Of a stretch of DNA of 32,166 nucleotides, positions 8,860 through 16,123 are shown piece after piece. A model generated the notes under the pieces. That model was not told the origin of the DNA, did not search any database, and saw only the letters and a program-made list of their open reading frames with translations. Source of the stretch: Hyphomicrobiaceae bacterium (GTDB lineage Bacteria; Pseudomonadota; Alphaproteobacteria; Rhizobiales; Hyphomicrobiaceae). The first letter of the stretch is position 1. Each line of letters begins with the position of its first letter. Made by a program: the position numbers and the translations under genes. The DNA is taken from positions 1-32,166 of the forward strand of contig JAGRKV010000043.1 of NCBI GenBank assembly GCA_020442165.1, written 5' to 3'.

Positions 8860-10488
8860 GTGAATCGAATGACCAATCCGATGCATAATACCCTGGCGCG
8901 CTTGGCACAACGTATGCCTCGTGTTGTGCGCGAACACGAGGTACTGCGCGTGGCAAGCTGGATGATGAACGACAATCCAGCCGAGGCAGCAGAGAAGGCA
9001 ATTGGCGAGGTTTTGAAATGGGCGCAGAGACGTTGCGGCGGTCAGCTGCCCCCTGAGGCGCGGCACCACAGAACATTCGATTACTTTTCGGGTGGCCGCA
9101 ATAGCAATGGTGTACGACTGACAAAGGAGGGCTCCGATATCTGGGCCATCCGGGCCGACGATCCAGACAAGTTTGTGCCTGAGAGGGTATGGACAACCGA
9201 AGTAGCCGTTAGAGTTCTCCCCGATCAACCCGCAAGGTTCAGCGCCCGCCTACTTTGCAGCACACCGGAGGAAGACCTCTCAATCGAGCCGCACACGCCC
9301 GGTTTCGTTCAGCAGGTCGTTGGAGCGTGCAAGCTGTTTCGCGGCACCGTTCCTCTGTCCATAGATCCAATGTGTATGGTTATGGACGAGGACGCCGATG
9401 AATTGATCGATCACCTTATTGCTCCCAATCGTGAGCTTCCAACATTCGTCGTGACTTTGCCTCTGGGCGCCCAATCCTCTCATCCACACCTCAACGTTAG
9501 TACGCTGTCTCGCGCGATGCTTGGCATAGCACATGTTGCGGTGGTTTCGGCTGGCGTCGCATGGCGCTTGACAGATCGCTTCGGCAAGTTCCGATCCGTT
9601 TTCGGTGGGGCCGTACGGGTCTATATGCCGGGCTTCGATGAGGCTGCCGATCCTTACGCGCACCGGCTTGTCCTTGCCAATCAGATTAGCGCACCGGGCG
9701 GAGGCGAGCGATGCTCGCGTTGGATGCGGCAGCTCGCAGCAAAAGAAAGCATCCGCCGTGCCCGGCTAGGCCGGGATGTTCTTACCTTCTCCGCTATCCG
9801 AGCCGCTAGTCTTCAGATGCGGCAAGTTGCTCTTGAAAGTGAAGGCGCCAGCGATGCGGAACAGTTGGCTGCTGCCAAGAGGCGCCTGACAACTCTTGAA
9901 GAGGACACCAAGCGCCAACAGGCGGAACAAGAATACTATGTCGAGGAATACGAAAAAGAACGGCAACGCGCGGACTATGCAGAACGGCAAGCGCAAGCAT
10001 CTTCATATCGCATCCAGGAGTTGACACGACTACTCAAGGCCAAGGGCGATGACCCAGATCAGGGTATCCCGTTACCCGAGAGCTGGCAGGAACTTCCTGA
10101 CTGGTGTGACGAGTACTTATCGGGGCGCTTGGTGTTGACGCCACCTGCGAGACGCGGTGCAAAGTCACCAGAGTTCTCCGATGTTGCGATGTTGGCGCGC
10201 TGCCTTCTTTGGCTTGCGTCAGACTGTCGGGATCAACGGGCTAGTGGAGGCGGTGGCTCAATCAACAATAGATCGATCATGGACGGCATCCAGAACGCCT
10301 CTTGCGGTTCCGATGCCTACGATTTTGATTGGAACGGCCGCAGGTTTTCAGCAGACTGGCATATCAAGAGTGGTGGCAACACGCGAGACCCGTCACGCTG
10401 CCTAAGGATTTACTATTGCTTCGATGAGCAGACACAGCAGATCATAGTTTCAGATTTGCCGGCCCACCGGCGATCAGCAGCATCATAA
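8860..10488 (+). CDS. Uncharacterised 542-residue coiled-coil protein in defence block
   Basis: Family not recognised. Residues 1-310 look like one or two globular alpha/beta domains. Residues about 315-395 form a long charged coiled coil (repeated E, K, Q, R, A). Residues 400-542 form a C-terminal domain ending in an RIYYCFDEQTQQIIVSDLP segment that is loosely like the last strands of RelE/ParE-fold proteins; that resemblance is weak. No ATPase, nuclease or methylase motif is visible. GTG 8860, ATG 8869 and ATG 8881 are all possible starts, and none has a convincing Shine-Dalgarno. It is transcribed away from the hsd operon and towards the Gabija-like pair, so a role in phage defence is inferred from position only. 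The 250-bp gap upstream holds no other gene. Confidence 0.7.
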   Translation: MNRMTNPMHNTLARLAQRMPRVVREHEVLRVASWMMNDNPAEAAEKAIGEVLKWAQRRCGGQLPPEARHHRTFDYFSGGRNSNGVRLTKEGSDIWAIRADDPDKFVPERVWTTEVAVRVLPDQPARFSARLLCSTPEEDLSIEPHTPGFVQQVVGACKLFRGTVPLSIDPMCMVMDEDADELIDHLIAPNRELPTFVVTLPLGAQSSHPHLNVSTLSRAMLGIAHVAVVSAGVAWRLTDRFGKFRSVFGGAVRVYMPGFDEAADPYAHRLVLANQISAPGGGERCSRWMRQLAAKESIRRARLGRDVLTFSAIRAASLQMRQVALESEGASDAEQLAAAKRRLTTLEEDTKRQQAEQEYYVEEYEKERQRADYAERQAQASSYRIQELTRLLKAKGDDPDQGIPLPESWQELPDWCDEYLSGRLVLTPPARRGAKSPEFSDVAMLARCLLWLASDCRDQRASGGGGSINNRSIMDGIQNASCGSDAYDFDWNGRRFSADWHIKSGGNTRDPSRCLRIYYCFDEQTQQIIVSDLPAHRRSAAS

Positions 10489-10671
10489 TTGATGCTCAGG
10501 ATTGTTCACCGATGCATCGACTAGGTTGTTGATCGTGTCCTTCAGCAGTTGGCCCATCACTTCCTATGCTTGTTTGGTAGCGAGATCCCCGAAGCGGAAA
10601 TCAACCGGCAGGTGCTAAAGGCGAGAGATGTGTTCGCCTGAGACGTAGGTCCTGGGCGGTACATCGGACAT
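10483..10671 (-). pseudogene. Decayed small gene with two in-frame amber codons
   Basis: On the minus strand a reading frame runs from ATG 10671 to TGA 10483 with protein-like composition, including MSDVPPRTYVSG, VDFRFGDLATKQA and VMGQLLKDTINNLVDA. It is interrupted by TAG at about 10615 and again about 17 codons later. The frame is also open for about 18 codons upstream of the ATG. This looks like a broken remnant of a short gene or of the 3' end of a longer one. Family not recognised. It lies in the 374-bp gap between the 542-residue protein and the Gabija-like pair. The rest of the gap (10672-10862) holds only the promoter region of the pair, with a GCGCGC-TT-GCGCGC inverted repeat at 10746-10759. 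Confidence 0.4.
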
Positions 10672-10862
10672 GGTTACAGTTGAGGTGACGCTTGCATAGG
10701 ACCGTTGCGGAACAACTGCGCTGGACGCCTAATGACTCGGGCTACGCGCGCTTGCGCGCAGTCATATCAGGTAAACGCTTGACCGGTTGTGAGAATGAGC
10801 GGGTGCTTCGGGTAGGGTGTCGGTGACGCGGCTTCGGAATCACTTCCCGTGGGAAGGCAGCA

Positions 10863-12989
10863 ATGCATATTGAACGCATCGCGGTCCGCAATTTCCGGCT
10901 GCTGCACGATGTCGAACTCGGGCTCGACGCAGCGACGACGGTAATCGTCGGGCGCAACAATTCGGGAAAGACCTCGCTCGCCGACGTCATTCGCAAATTC
11001 CTTGGCGACAAGCCTTCCTTCTTGCTCCATGATTTTTCGAGCGCCAGCTATGACCGCTTCTGCGCTGCGCTGAAAGCGCATCAGAACGGTAAGCCCGACG
11101 AGGAGATCCGCGCGCTACTTCCGGCGATCGAAATGCGCGTCACGGTTAAATATGACCCGACGATTCCCGAATTTGGGCCACTAGGCGACTTCATCATCGA
11201 CTTCGACGAAGCCGTCGACACCGCGCTGATTGTCGGGCGCTATGCGTTGAAGGGCGGCGCCATTTCCGCCTTGTTCGATGGCCATCTTGAGGCGGAATTC
11301 GCCGAAGACGAAGGCTCGATACAGGAAGGTCAGCGTCTGGCCCTGTTCAGGGATCTTTTTCTCAGATTGCCCCAGCTTTACGCACTCGAGTGGCATGCTG
11401 AAGACCCCGGCGATCCTAGCAATATCAAGGTGGTCGATGGCAGCGCGGTCCGCGGCTTGATTGACTGTCAGTTCATCAACGCGCAGCGCGGGCTGGACGG
11501 CACAGGCAGCCGCGAAAGCGATGTGCTCGCCGGGGTACTCGAGGGGTTATTCGCCAGCGCATCGTTACTCACCGCCGAAGGCGAACAGCGCGACATCGCC
11601 GAAAGCCTCGAGCGTGCGGTCGCCGAAATTCAGCTTACCATCGACAAGGACTTCAAGGAGCAACTGCAACGCCTAATGCCGACGATCCAGAGCTTCGGCT
11701 TTCCCGGCCTTGACGGGCAGGAGCTCCAGACCGAGACCAGCCTCGACGTCCAGCGGCTGCTCTCAAACAACACCAAGGTCCGCTACAAGGGCTACAGCAA
11801 TGTCGATCTGCCCGAATCCTATAATGGCCTCGGTATTCGCAATTTACTGATGATCCTCTTCCAAATTGTCGGCTTCTATCGGCGCTTCCGAGCCCAGCCC
11901 GAGGCGCCGATCGTCCAGCTGATCTTCATCGAAGAGCCCGAGGCGCATCTCCATCCCCAGATGCAGGAAGTATTCATCCGGCAATTGGGCGATATCGCCA
12001 AGCGGCTGCGCGGCGAGGACCCGGCACTTTGGCCGGTCCAGTTCGTGGTCTCGACCCACTCCTCGCACATCGCCAACGAAACGCCCTTTTCGACGATCCG
12101 TTACTTCATCGCCGGCTCGAAGGACCAGCCGGTCGGCGTCCGCTGCACGACGATCAAGGATCTGGGTAAGGGCTTGCCCAGCCTGACCGACGCTGGCGCT
12201 TCGTTTCTCCACCAATATCTTACACTTACGCGCTGCGACCTGTTTTTCGCGGACAAGGCGATCTTGATCGAAGGCACGACCGAGCGAATTCTGGTGCCTG
12301 AAATCCTGCGCAAGTTGGACGCTGAGCGGATCAAGGTAGGTGCTCGGCAAGAAATCCGCGCCCAATATATCACCTTGCTCGAAGTGGGAGGGGCATATGC
12401 CTATCTGTTCGAGCCCTTGCTCAAGTTTCTCGAGCTCAAGACGCTGATCGTCACTGACCTCGATGCGGTTCGCCCCGAAAAGATCGGCAAAACCACAAAG
12501 TTTGTCAAACGACCAGTGTATTTGAGCAAAACGACAAGCAACGCGACATTGAAGCGCTGGTTCGGCAAGCGTCCGACCCCTGCCGACCTTATCGCTATGC
12601 CAGATGCCGACAAGGTCAAAGAACATATCCGAATCGCCTATCAACTTCCCGAAACCGCCGGCGCCAACTGCGGGCGGACCTTCGAGGATGCCTTCATCTT
12701 TGCCAATCCCACGCTGTTTTCCATCAAGGGCGTGACCGATAATGCGAAGGCCGACTGGGCGTTCGACTATGTCGGCAATCTGAAAAAATCCAGTTTTGCG
12801 CTCCGCTTCGCGACGCGGTCGAAGGACTGGACTCCGCCGCGGTATGTGTCCGAGGGGCTCGACTGGTTGGTCGGCGTGCCCGCACTCGCCGACATCGATC
12901 CCAATCTCGCTTTGATCGCTGCGGCGGCATTGGCGCCCCAGCCAGATATCCCTCACGATCAAGACGAAGAAGAGAGACGCCATGAGTGA
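10863..12989 (+). CDS. gajA: Gabija-like OLD-family ATPase/TOPRIM nuclease (GajA-like)
   Basis: This 708-residue OLD-family protein joins an ABC-type ATPase to a TOPRIM nuclease. The ATPase shows Walker A GRNNSGKTS (30-38), a signature-like segment near 318-327, Walker B LIFIEEPEAHLHP (353-365) and the H-loop STHSSH (397-402). TOPRIM shows EGTTE (470-474) and the D-x-D at 532-534 (TDLDA). In Gabija, GajA senses nucleotide state and nicks DNA, working with the helicase GajB. It is longer than the described Bacillus GajA (about 580 residues), so it may be a distinct class 2 OLD subtype. GGGAAGG precedes ATG 10863. It overlaps the next gene by 8 bp. A distinct donor is possible from its codon use, but I did not measure it. 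Confidence 0.85.
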   Translation: MHIERIAVRNFRLLHDVELGLDAATTVIVGRNNSGKTSLADVIRKFLGDKPSFLLHDFSSASYDRFCAALKAHQNGKPDEEIRALLPAIEMRVTVKYDPTIPEFGPLGDFIIDFDEAVDTALIVGRYALKGGAISALFDGHLEAEFAEDEGSIQEGQRLALFRDLFLRLPQLYALEWHAEDPGDPSNIKVVDGSAVRGLIDCQFINAQRGLDGTGSRESDVLAGVLEGLFASASLLTAEGEQRDIAESLERAVAEIQLTIDKDFKEQLQRLMPTIQSFGFPGLDGQELQTETSLDVQRLLSNNTKVRYKGYSNVDLPESYNGLGIRNLLMILFQIVGFYRRFRAQPEAPIVQLIFIEEPEAHLHPQMQEVFIRQLGDIAKRLRGEDPALWPVQFVVSTHSSHIANETPFSTIRYFIAGSKDQPVGVRCTTIKDLGKGLPSLTDAGASFLHQYLTLTRCDLFFADKAILIEGTTERILVPEILRKLDAERIKVGARQEIRAQYITLLEVGGAYAYLFEPLLKFLELKTLIVTDLDAVRPEKIGKTTKFVKRPVYLSKTTSNATLKRWFGKRPTPADLIAMPDADKVKEHIRIAYQLPETAGANCGRTFEDAFIFANPTLFSIKGVTDNAKADWAFDYVGNLKKSSFALRFATRSKDWTPPRYVSEGLDWLVGVPALADIDPNLALIAAAALAPQPDIPHDQDEEERRHE

Positions 12990-14718
12990 CTCTCCCGCCA
13001 ATCCAGCAGAGGAAGCGGCCGCCAGGAGCTGGGAGAAGTTGAAGGTCGCGCTTGATGCCGGCGACAGTTTCGTATTTGAAGCGGGCGCCGGTGCAGGCAA
13101 GACCTATTCGCTGCTCCAGACGCTCGACTATCTGATTGAGGACCGGGCCCGGGAGTTCGTGCGCCGCAAACAGCAGATTGCCTGCATAACCTTCACCCGC
13201 GTCGCACGTGATATGATCCTTACGCAAACCGACCGCAATCCGGTCGTCTATTGCGAAACGACCCACGCATTCGCGTGGGACCTGATGCGCCAATTCAAGC
13301 GGCAGGTCTGTGAAGCGGCGCTATCGCTCGACGCTTGGGCAGAGCGGCTGGCTGAGATCGAAGCACCTGGCACGCTCGAAGTCGAATATGAGCTCGGCCA
13401 CCGAGCCATCGAGGACGGCAAATTGAGCCTCCACCATGATGATATCTTTCCGGTGCTGATCCATTTGCTCGATAATGCTAAGTTCCGCGCCGTGTTGACC
13501 AGCCGCTTCCCGATCATCCTCGTCGACGAATATCAAGACACCGATGCCGCGTTGATCGCGGCGCTCGAGCACCATTTCTTCGGTGTTAAAGGCTCGCCTC
13601 AATTCGGCTTCTACGGCGACCATTGGCAGAAGATCTATGGCAACGGTATTGGTACGATCGACCATCCGGCATTGGCACGGATCGACAAGGGCGCCAATTT
13701 CCGCTCGGTCAAGCCGGTGGTGGACGCACTCAACCGCATTCGTCCCGAACTTCCCCAGATCGAGCGCGACCCCAAGTTGCCGGGGATGATCCGCATCTTC
13801 CACACCAATGGATGGGCCGGAAAGCGCCAGACACGCAACCATTGGCAAGGCGATCTGCCGCCCGATGAAGCGAGGGTGGCGTTCGTTCGGACGCGTGCCG
13901 CGCTCGAGGAAAAAGGTTGGGATTTCACCCCCGAACATACCAAGGTGCTTATGCTGACCCAGCGTGCGCTCGCCAATGAGCTCGGCTATGGCAGCCTGCC
14001 CGCCATATTCCGTTACAATGACGCCTTTGCCAGGAAGGCCGATCCTCATATCGCTTGGTTCGTTGATCAACTCGAGCCTGCAGCTCTGGCGTTCCAGGCA
14101 CGCCGCTTCGGCGCGATGTTCGAAGCACTCGGCCGCCGTGCGCCTCCAGTTCGCGGCGCCGCCGACAAGAAGCGCTGGTCGCAGACCATGGCGTGCATTC
14201 TTGAGATCCGCGCAAACGGCACAGTCGCCGACATGATGGCTCACCTGCTGGCGACGGGGCTGCCCGAGCTTCCCGAGGATGTCGCCAAGGCCGAGCACAA
14301 ACTCGCAGCCCCACTTGCCGAGGGAGAGGAGCGCTCGCGCCGGCTAATTGAGCTCGAAAAGCTCAAGGCCGTTCCCTTCACCGAAATTACCGAACTTGCC
14401 CGCTATCACGCCGGTACGTCGCCGTTTGAGACCAAGCATGGTGTCAAGGGCGAACAGTTCGAGAATGTCCTTGGTGTGTTCGGGCGCGGCTGGAACGATT
14501 ATAATTTCGACAGCTATTTGCGCGTTGCCCGTGATCCAGGCAGCGCGGCCAATACCGCAGCGTTCGAGCGTGCGCGCAATCTCTTCTATGTCGTTTGTTC
14601 GCGGCCTAAGGAGAGGCTCGCGCTCTTGTTCACCCAAAAATTAAGCGACGAGAGTCTTGGAACGCTGACCAACTTCTTCGGAGCGAACGCATTGGTCGAT
14701 ATCGGTGGACAGCTTTGA
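12982..14718 (+). CDS. gajB: Gabija-like UvrD-family helicase (GajB-like)
   Basis: This 578-residue SF1 helicase partners the upstream OLD nuclease. Visible motifs are Walker A GAGAGKT (35-41), motif Ia ITFTRVA (69-75), motif II VDEYQDTD (181-188), motif III YGDHWQKIYG (211-220), motif V HGVKGEQFENV and motif VI in the segment RNLFYVVCSRPKERL near the C terminus. It lacks the full 2B/C-terminal extension of UvrD (over 700 residues), like other GajB proteins. The start ATG 12982 lies inside the end of the nuclease gene (8-bp overlap), so the two are translationally coupled. That tandem arrangement is the main ground for calling the pair Gabija-like. In that model the helicase is triggered by DNA ends and drives nucleotide depletion. 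Confidence 0.85.
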   Translation: MSDSPANPAEEAAARSWEKLKVALDAGDSFVFEAGAGAGKTYSLLQTLDYLIEDRAREFVRRKQQIACITFTRVARDMILTQTDRNPVVYCETTHAFAWDLMRQFKRQVCEAALSLDAWAERLAEIEAPGTLEVEYELGHRAIEDGKLSLHHDDIFPVLIHLLDNAKFRAVLTSRFPIILVDEYQDTDAALIAALEHHFFGVKGSPQFGFYGDHWQKIYGNGIGTIDHPALARIDKGANFRSVKPVVDALNRIRPELPQIERDPKLPGMIRIFHTNGWAGKRQTRNHWQGDLPPDEARVAFVRTRAALEEKGWDFTPEHTKVLMLTQRALANELGYGSLPAIFRYNDAFARKADPHIAWFVDQLEPAALAFQARRFGAMFEALGRRAPPVRGAADKKRWSQTMACILEIRANGTVADMMAHLLATGLPELPEDVAKAEHKLAAPLAEGEERSRRLIELEKLKAVPFTEITELARYHAGTSPFETKHGVKGEQFENVLGVFGRGWNDYNFDSYLRVARDPGSAANTAAFERARNLFYVVCSRPKERLALLFTQKLSDESLGTLTNFFGANALVDIGGQL

Positions 14719-15025
14719 TCCGTGGTTAGACTAAGAGAGTAATTGCCCAACGCTCAAATCCATTACCAGCGATTTGCGCGCCAACGATCATCGACTTGAT
14801 GCGCATGGAAAGCCAACGCCGTTTGTTCGACTGTGCCTAAATCTTAGCGCATCGAAGTGCCGGCGTCTGGCTGTGTGGGTCATTCGAAAATAAACCGAGA
14901 GGCTCTTGTTGGTCTCATAGCCTGCTGCGCCGATGTTGGCATTCTCTGCATAGCCTCCCTCCAACTATGCCTTTGATGGTTCCACCGTTCCACGGCAGTC
15001 GCATAATGAATCTTATGTTAAATAT
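14719..15025. other. Intergenic region after the Gabija-like pair
   Basis: About 307 bp with no convincing gene. On the minus strand a frame from TTG 14964 to TGA 14788 (58 codons) has partly protein-like composition but no Shine-Dalgarno. It could be a gene remnant. No hairpin with a U-tract was found downstream of the helicase gene. Confidence 0.4.
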
Positions 15026-15262
15026 CTAACGGCGGAGTGCATAGAGCCTGCGCTCGATCTTCACAATTTCGCTTTGTAGATTGTTCAGCGTTTCTCGCGC
15101 CCGTTCAAATAATTCCCACGCCAAGTCCGATTCTTCGAAGCGATGTTCCATTCCCGCATCCTTGGCACGCCTACGCAGAATCGCCATTCGGGATTCTAGC
15201 TCAAGCTCCTGTTGCCCAAGACGCAAAAGCTCCTGCTCAAGTTCGGCTTCGTGAGTGTTCAT
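15026..15262 (-). CDS. Small coiled-coil protein
   Basis: This 78-residue protein is almost entirely charged helix, with heptad-like E/L/R spacing (for example residues 8-30 and 50-75), so a coiled-coil dimer or adaptor is likely. No enzyme motif is visible. Its start lies 6 bp after the stop of the other small minus-strand gene, so the two form an operon. They lie between the defence and mobilization blocks, near the predicted oriT but reading away from the relaxase. They could be accessory mobilization proteins, which are often small and helical, or cargo. Function unknown. Confidence 0.6.
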   Translation of the reverse strand: MNTHEAELEQELLRLGQQELELESRMAILRRRAKDAGMEHRFEESDLAWELFERARETLNNLQSEIVKIERRLYALRR

Positions 15263-15268
15263 GAACGC

Positions 15269-15454
15269 TCAAGACGCAAGGAACTCATCAATTTGCGCCG
15301 TGAGCCTCTTCAATTCACTGCTGATCCTCGCAATTTCCGTGGCGATGGCGCCAGTCTCGCCTCCCGAGGCGGCTATTCTCGCGCAGACCGTTTGAAGGCC
15401 GGTTAGTGCCTCGGGCGTGACTTCAGGCGTTACCATCTGCTGCGCACTTCGCAT
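15269..15454 (-). CDS. Small helical protein, operon partner
   Basis: About 61 residues, with a C-terminal amphipathic helix (IARISSELKRLTAQIDEFL) suggesting helix pairing. I chose ATG 15454 because GGAAG lies 5 nt upstream of it. ATG 15472 (67 residues) is the alternative, with no clear Shine-Dalgarno. It is followed directly by the 78-residue coiled-coil gene, and both are helical and may form a heterodimer. No known family recognised. Its upstream region is the hairpin-rich stretch that also holds the mobilization origin. Confidence 0.55.
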   Translation of the reverse strand: MRSAQQMVTPEVTPEALTGLQTVCARIAASGGETGAIATEIARISSELKRLTAQIDEFLAS

Positions 15455-15649
15455 GTTGCTTCCAGTTCTCATGCGTTGATGCTGAGCCGCATATTTGTAT
15501 ACGTCAACATCCTGGTGTGAATTTCTTCAACACTCGCGGAGCAGTGTTACCTCAAACCCAGTTTTGATTTCGCCGAGAATGCGCCTGCTGCTGAAACATC
15601 ACCGCAGGCAAACAACCTAACGGCCCCGATGGGAGCTTGTATTTAACGT

Positions 15650-15673
15650 GATGCGCTCCCGAAGGAGCGCATC
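15650..15673. repeat. Perfect 10-bp stem hairpin
   Basis: GATGCGCTCC (15650-15659) and GGAGCGCATC (15664-15673) pair perfectly around a CGAA tetraloop. Neither side has a U-tract, so it is not a standard terminator. It may be a protein-binding palindrome or part of a structured RNA in the mobilization control region. Confidence 0.6.
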
Positions 15674-15836
15674 TGGTGAGTTATCACCCTGGACGGTCAT
15701 CGCCTTCCCAGGCTGTACCGCACTACTGATACTAGCATCGTAACCCGGTTTGAAAATGCACCTGCACATCGCGTAAGCAGCCTCAATGCATGTATACAAG
15801 GCCGCCATCATCCTGGGCTAAATATCCTCGGGGGGT

Positions 15837-15859
15837 GTGGGGGGCAGACAGCCCCCCAC
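15837..15859. repeat. Perfect 9-bp G+C-rich hairpin upstream of oriT
   Basis: GTGGGGGGC (15837-15845) pairs with GCCCCCCAC (15851-15859) around AGACA. It lies about 190 bp from the nick-site motif, with no U-tract. It may be a relaxosome accessory site or a replication-linked structure. ATCCTCG just upstream only loosely resembles IncP nick sites. Confidence 0.55.
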
Positions 15860-16040
15860 CGGCGCCCCTGCACAGCCGTGAAACGTGAAACGCAGTCGAT
15901 GGGGTACCACCGGCGCGCAATTTTTGGGTTTCACCATTTCACGCGACATTCTTGCTTAGCGCGACAGCACCGGTCTCGCCTGCGACGTCGCAGCCGTGGC
16001 AGCATCACCACGGAGGTCAGGTCATGCACAAGCCAACCGA

Positions 16041-16085
16041 CAAACGGCGCACTTATACATCGCTGCGCGACGTAGGTGCCGAACC
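16041..16085. other. oriT: Predicted origin of transfer (oriT), Ti/RSF1010 type
   Basis: GGCGCACTTATAC (16046-16058) is followed by a hairpin TCGC-TGC-GCGA (16060-16070). This matches, from memory, the nick region of Ti-plasmid and IncQ origins: a GCGCA.TTATA core followed by a CGTCGC/GCGACG palindrome, equivalent to TAAGTGCGCC on the minus strand. It lies 40-80 bp upstream of a MobA/MobL relaxase with the matching catalytic motif, the expected place. The nick would be in the minus strand within TATAAGTGCGCC. Relaxase binding here could also repress its own gene. Confidence 0.78.
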
Positions 16086-16123
16086 GACACAGCGCCTGCT
16101 CAGAGGATGAGCATCGGCGGGCC

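Larger units (their letters stand above)
15473..16123. other. Non-coding control region upstream of the relaxase
   Basis: About 650 bp between the divergent small-protein operon (-) and the relaxase gene (+), with no convincing gene. It holds two strong perfect hairpins (15650-15673 and 15837-15859) and the Ti/RSF1010-type oriT core (listed separately). This compact structured region is where relaxosome assembly and divergent promoter control are expected. Confidence 0.6.

Noticed and set aside
11844..13100. 418-codon minus-strand frame opposite the OLD nuclease gene
   Set aside because: Long only because of high G+C and codon structure on the other strand. No domain, and it crosses the junction of two well-supported genes.
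14788..14964. 58-codon minus-strand frame after the Gabija-like pair
   Set aside because: Only a TTG start with no ribosome-binding site. Partly protein-like but too weak to call; noted in the gap entry.
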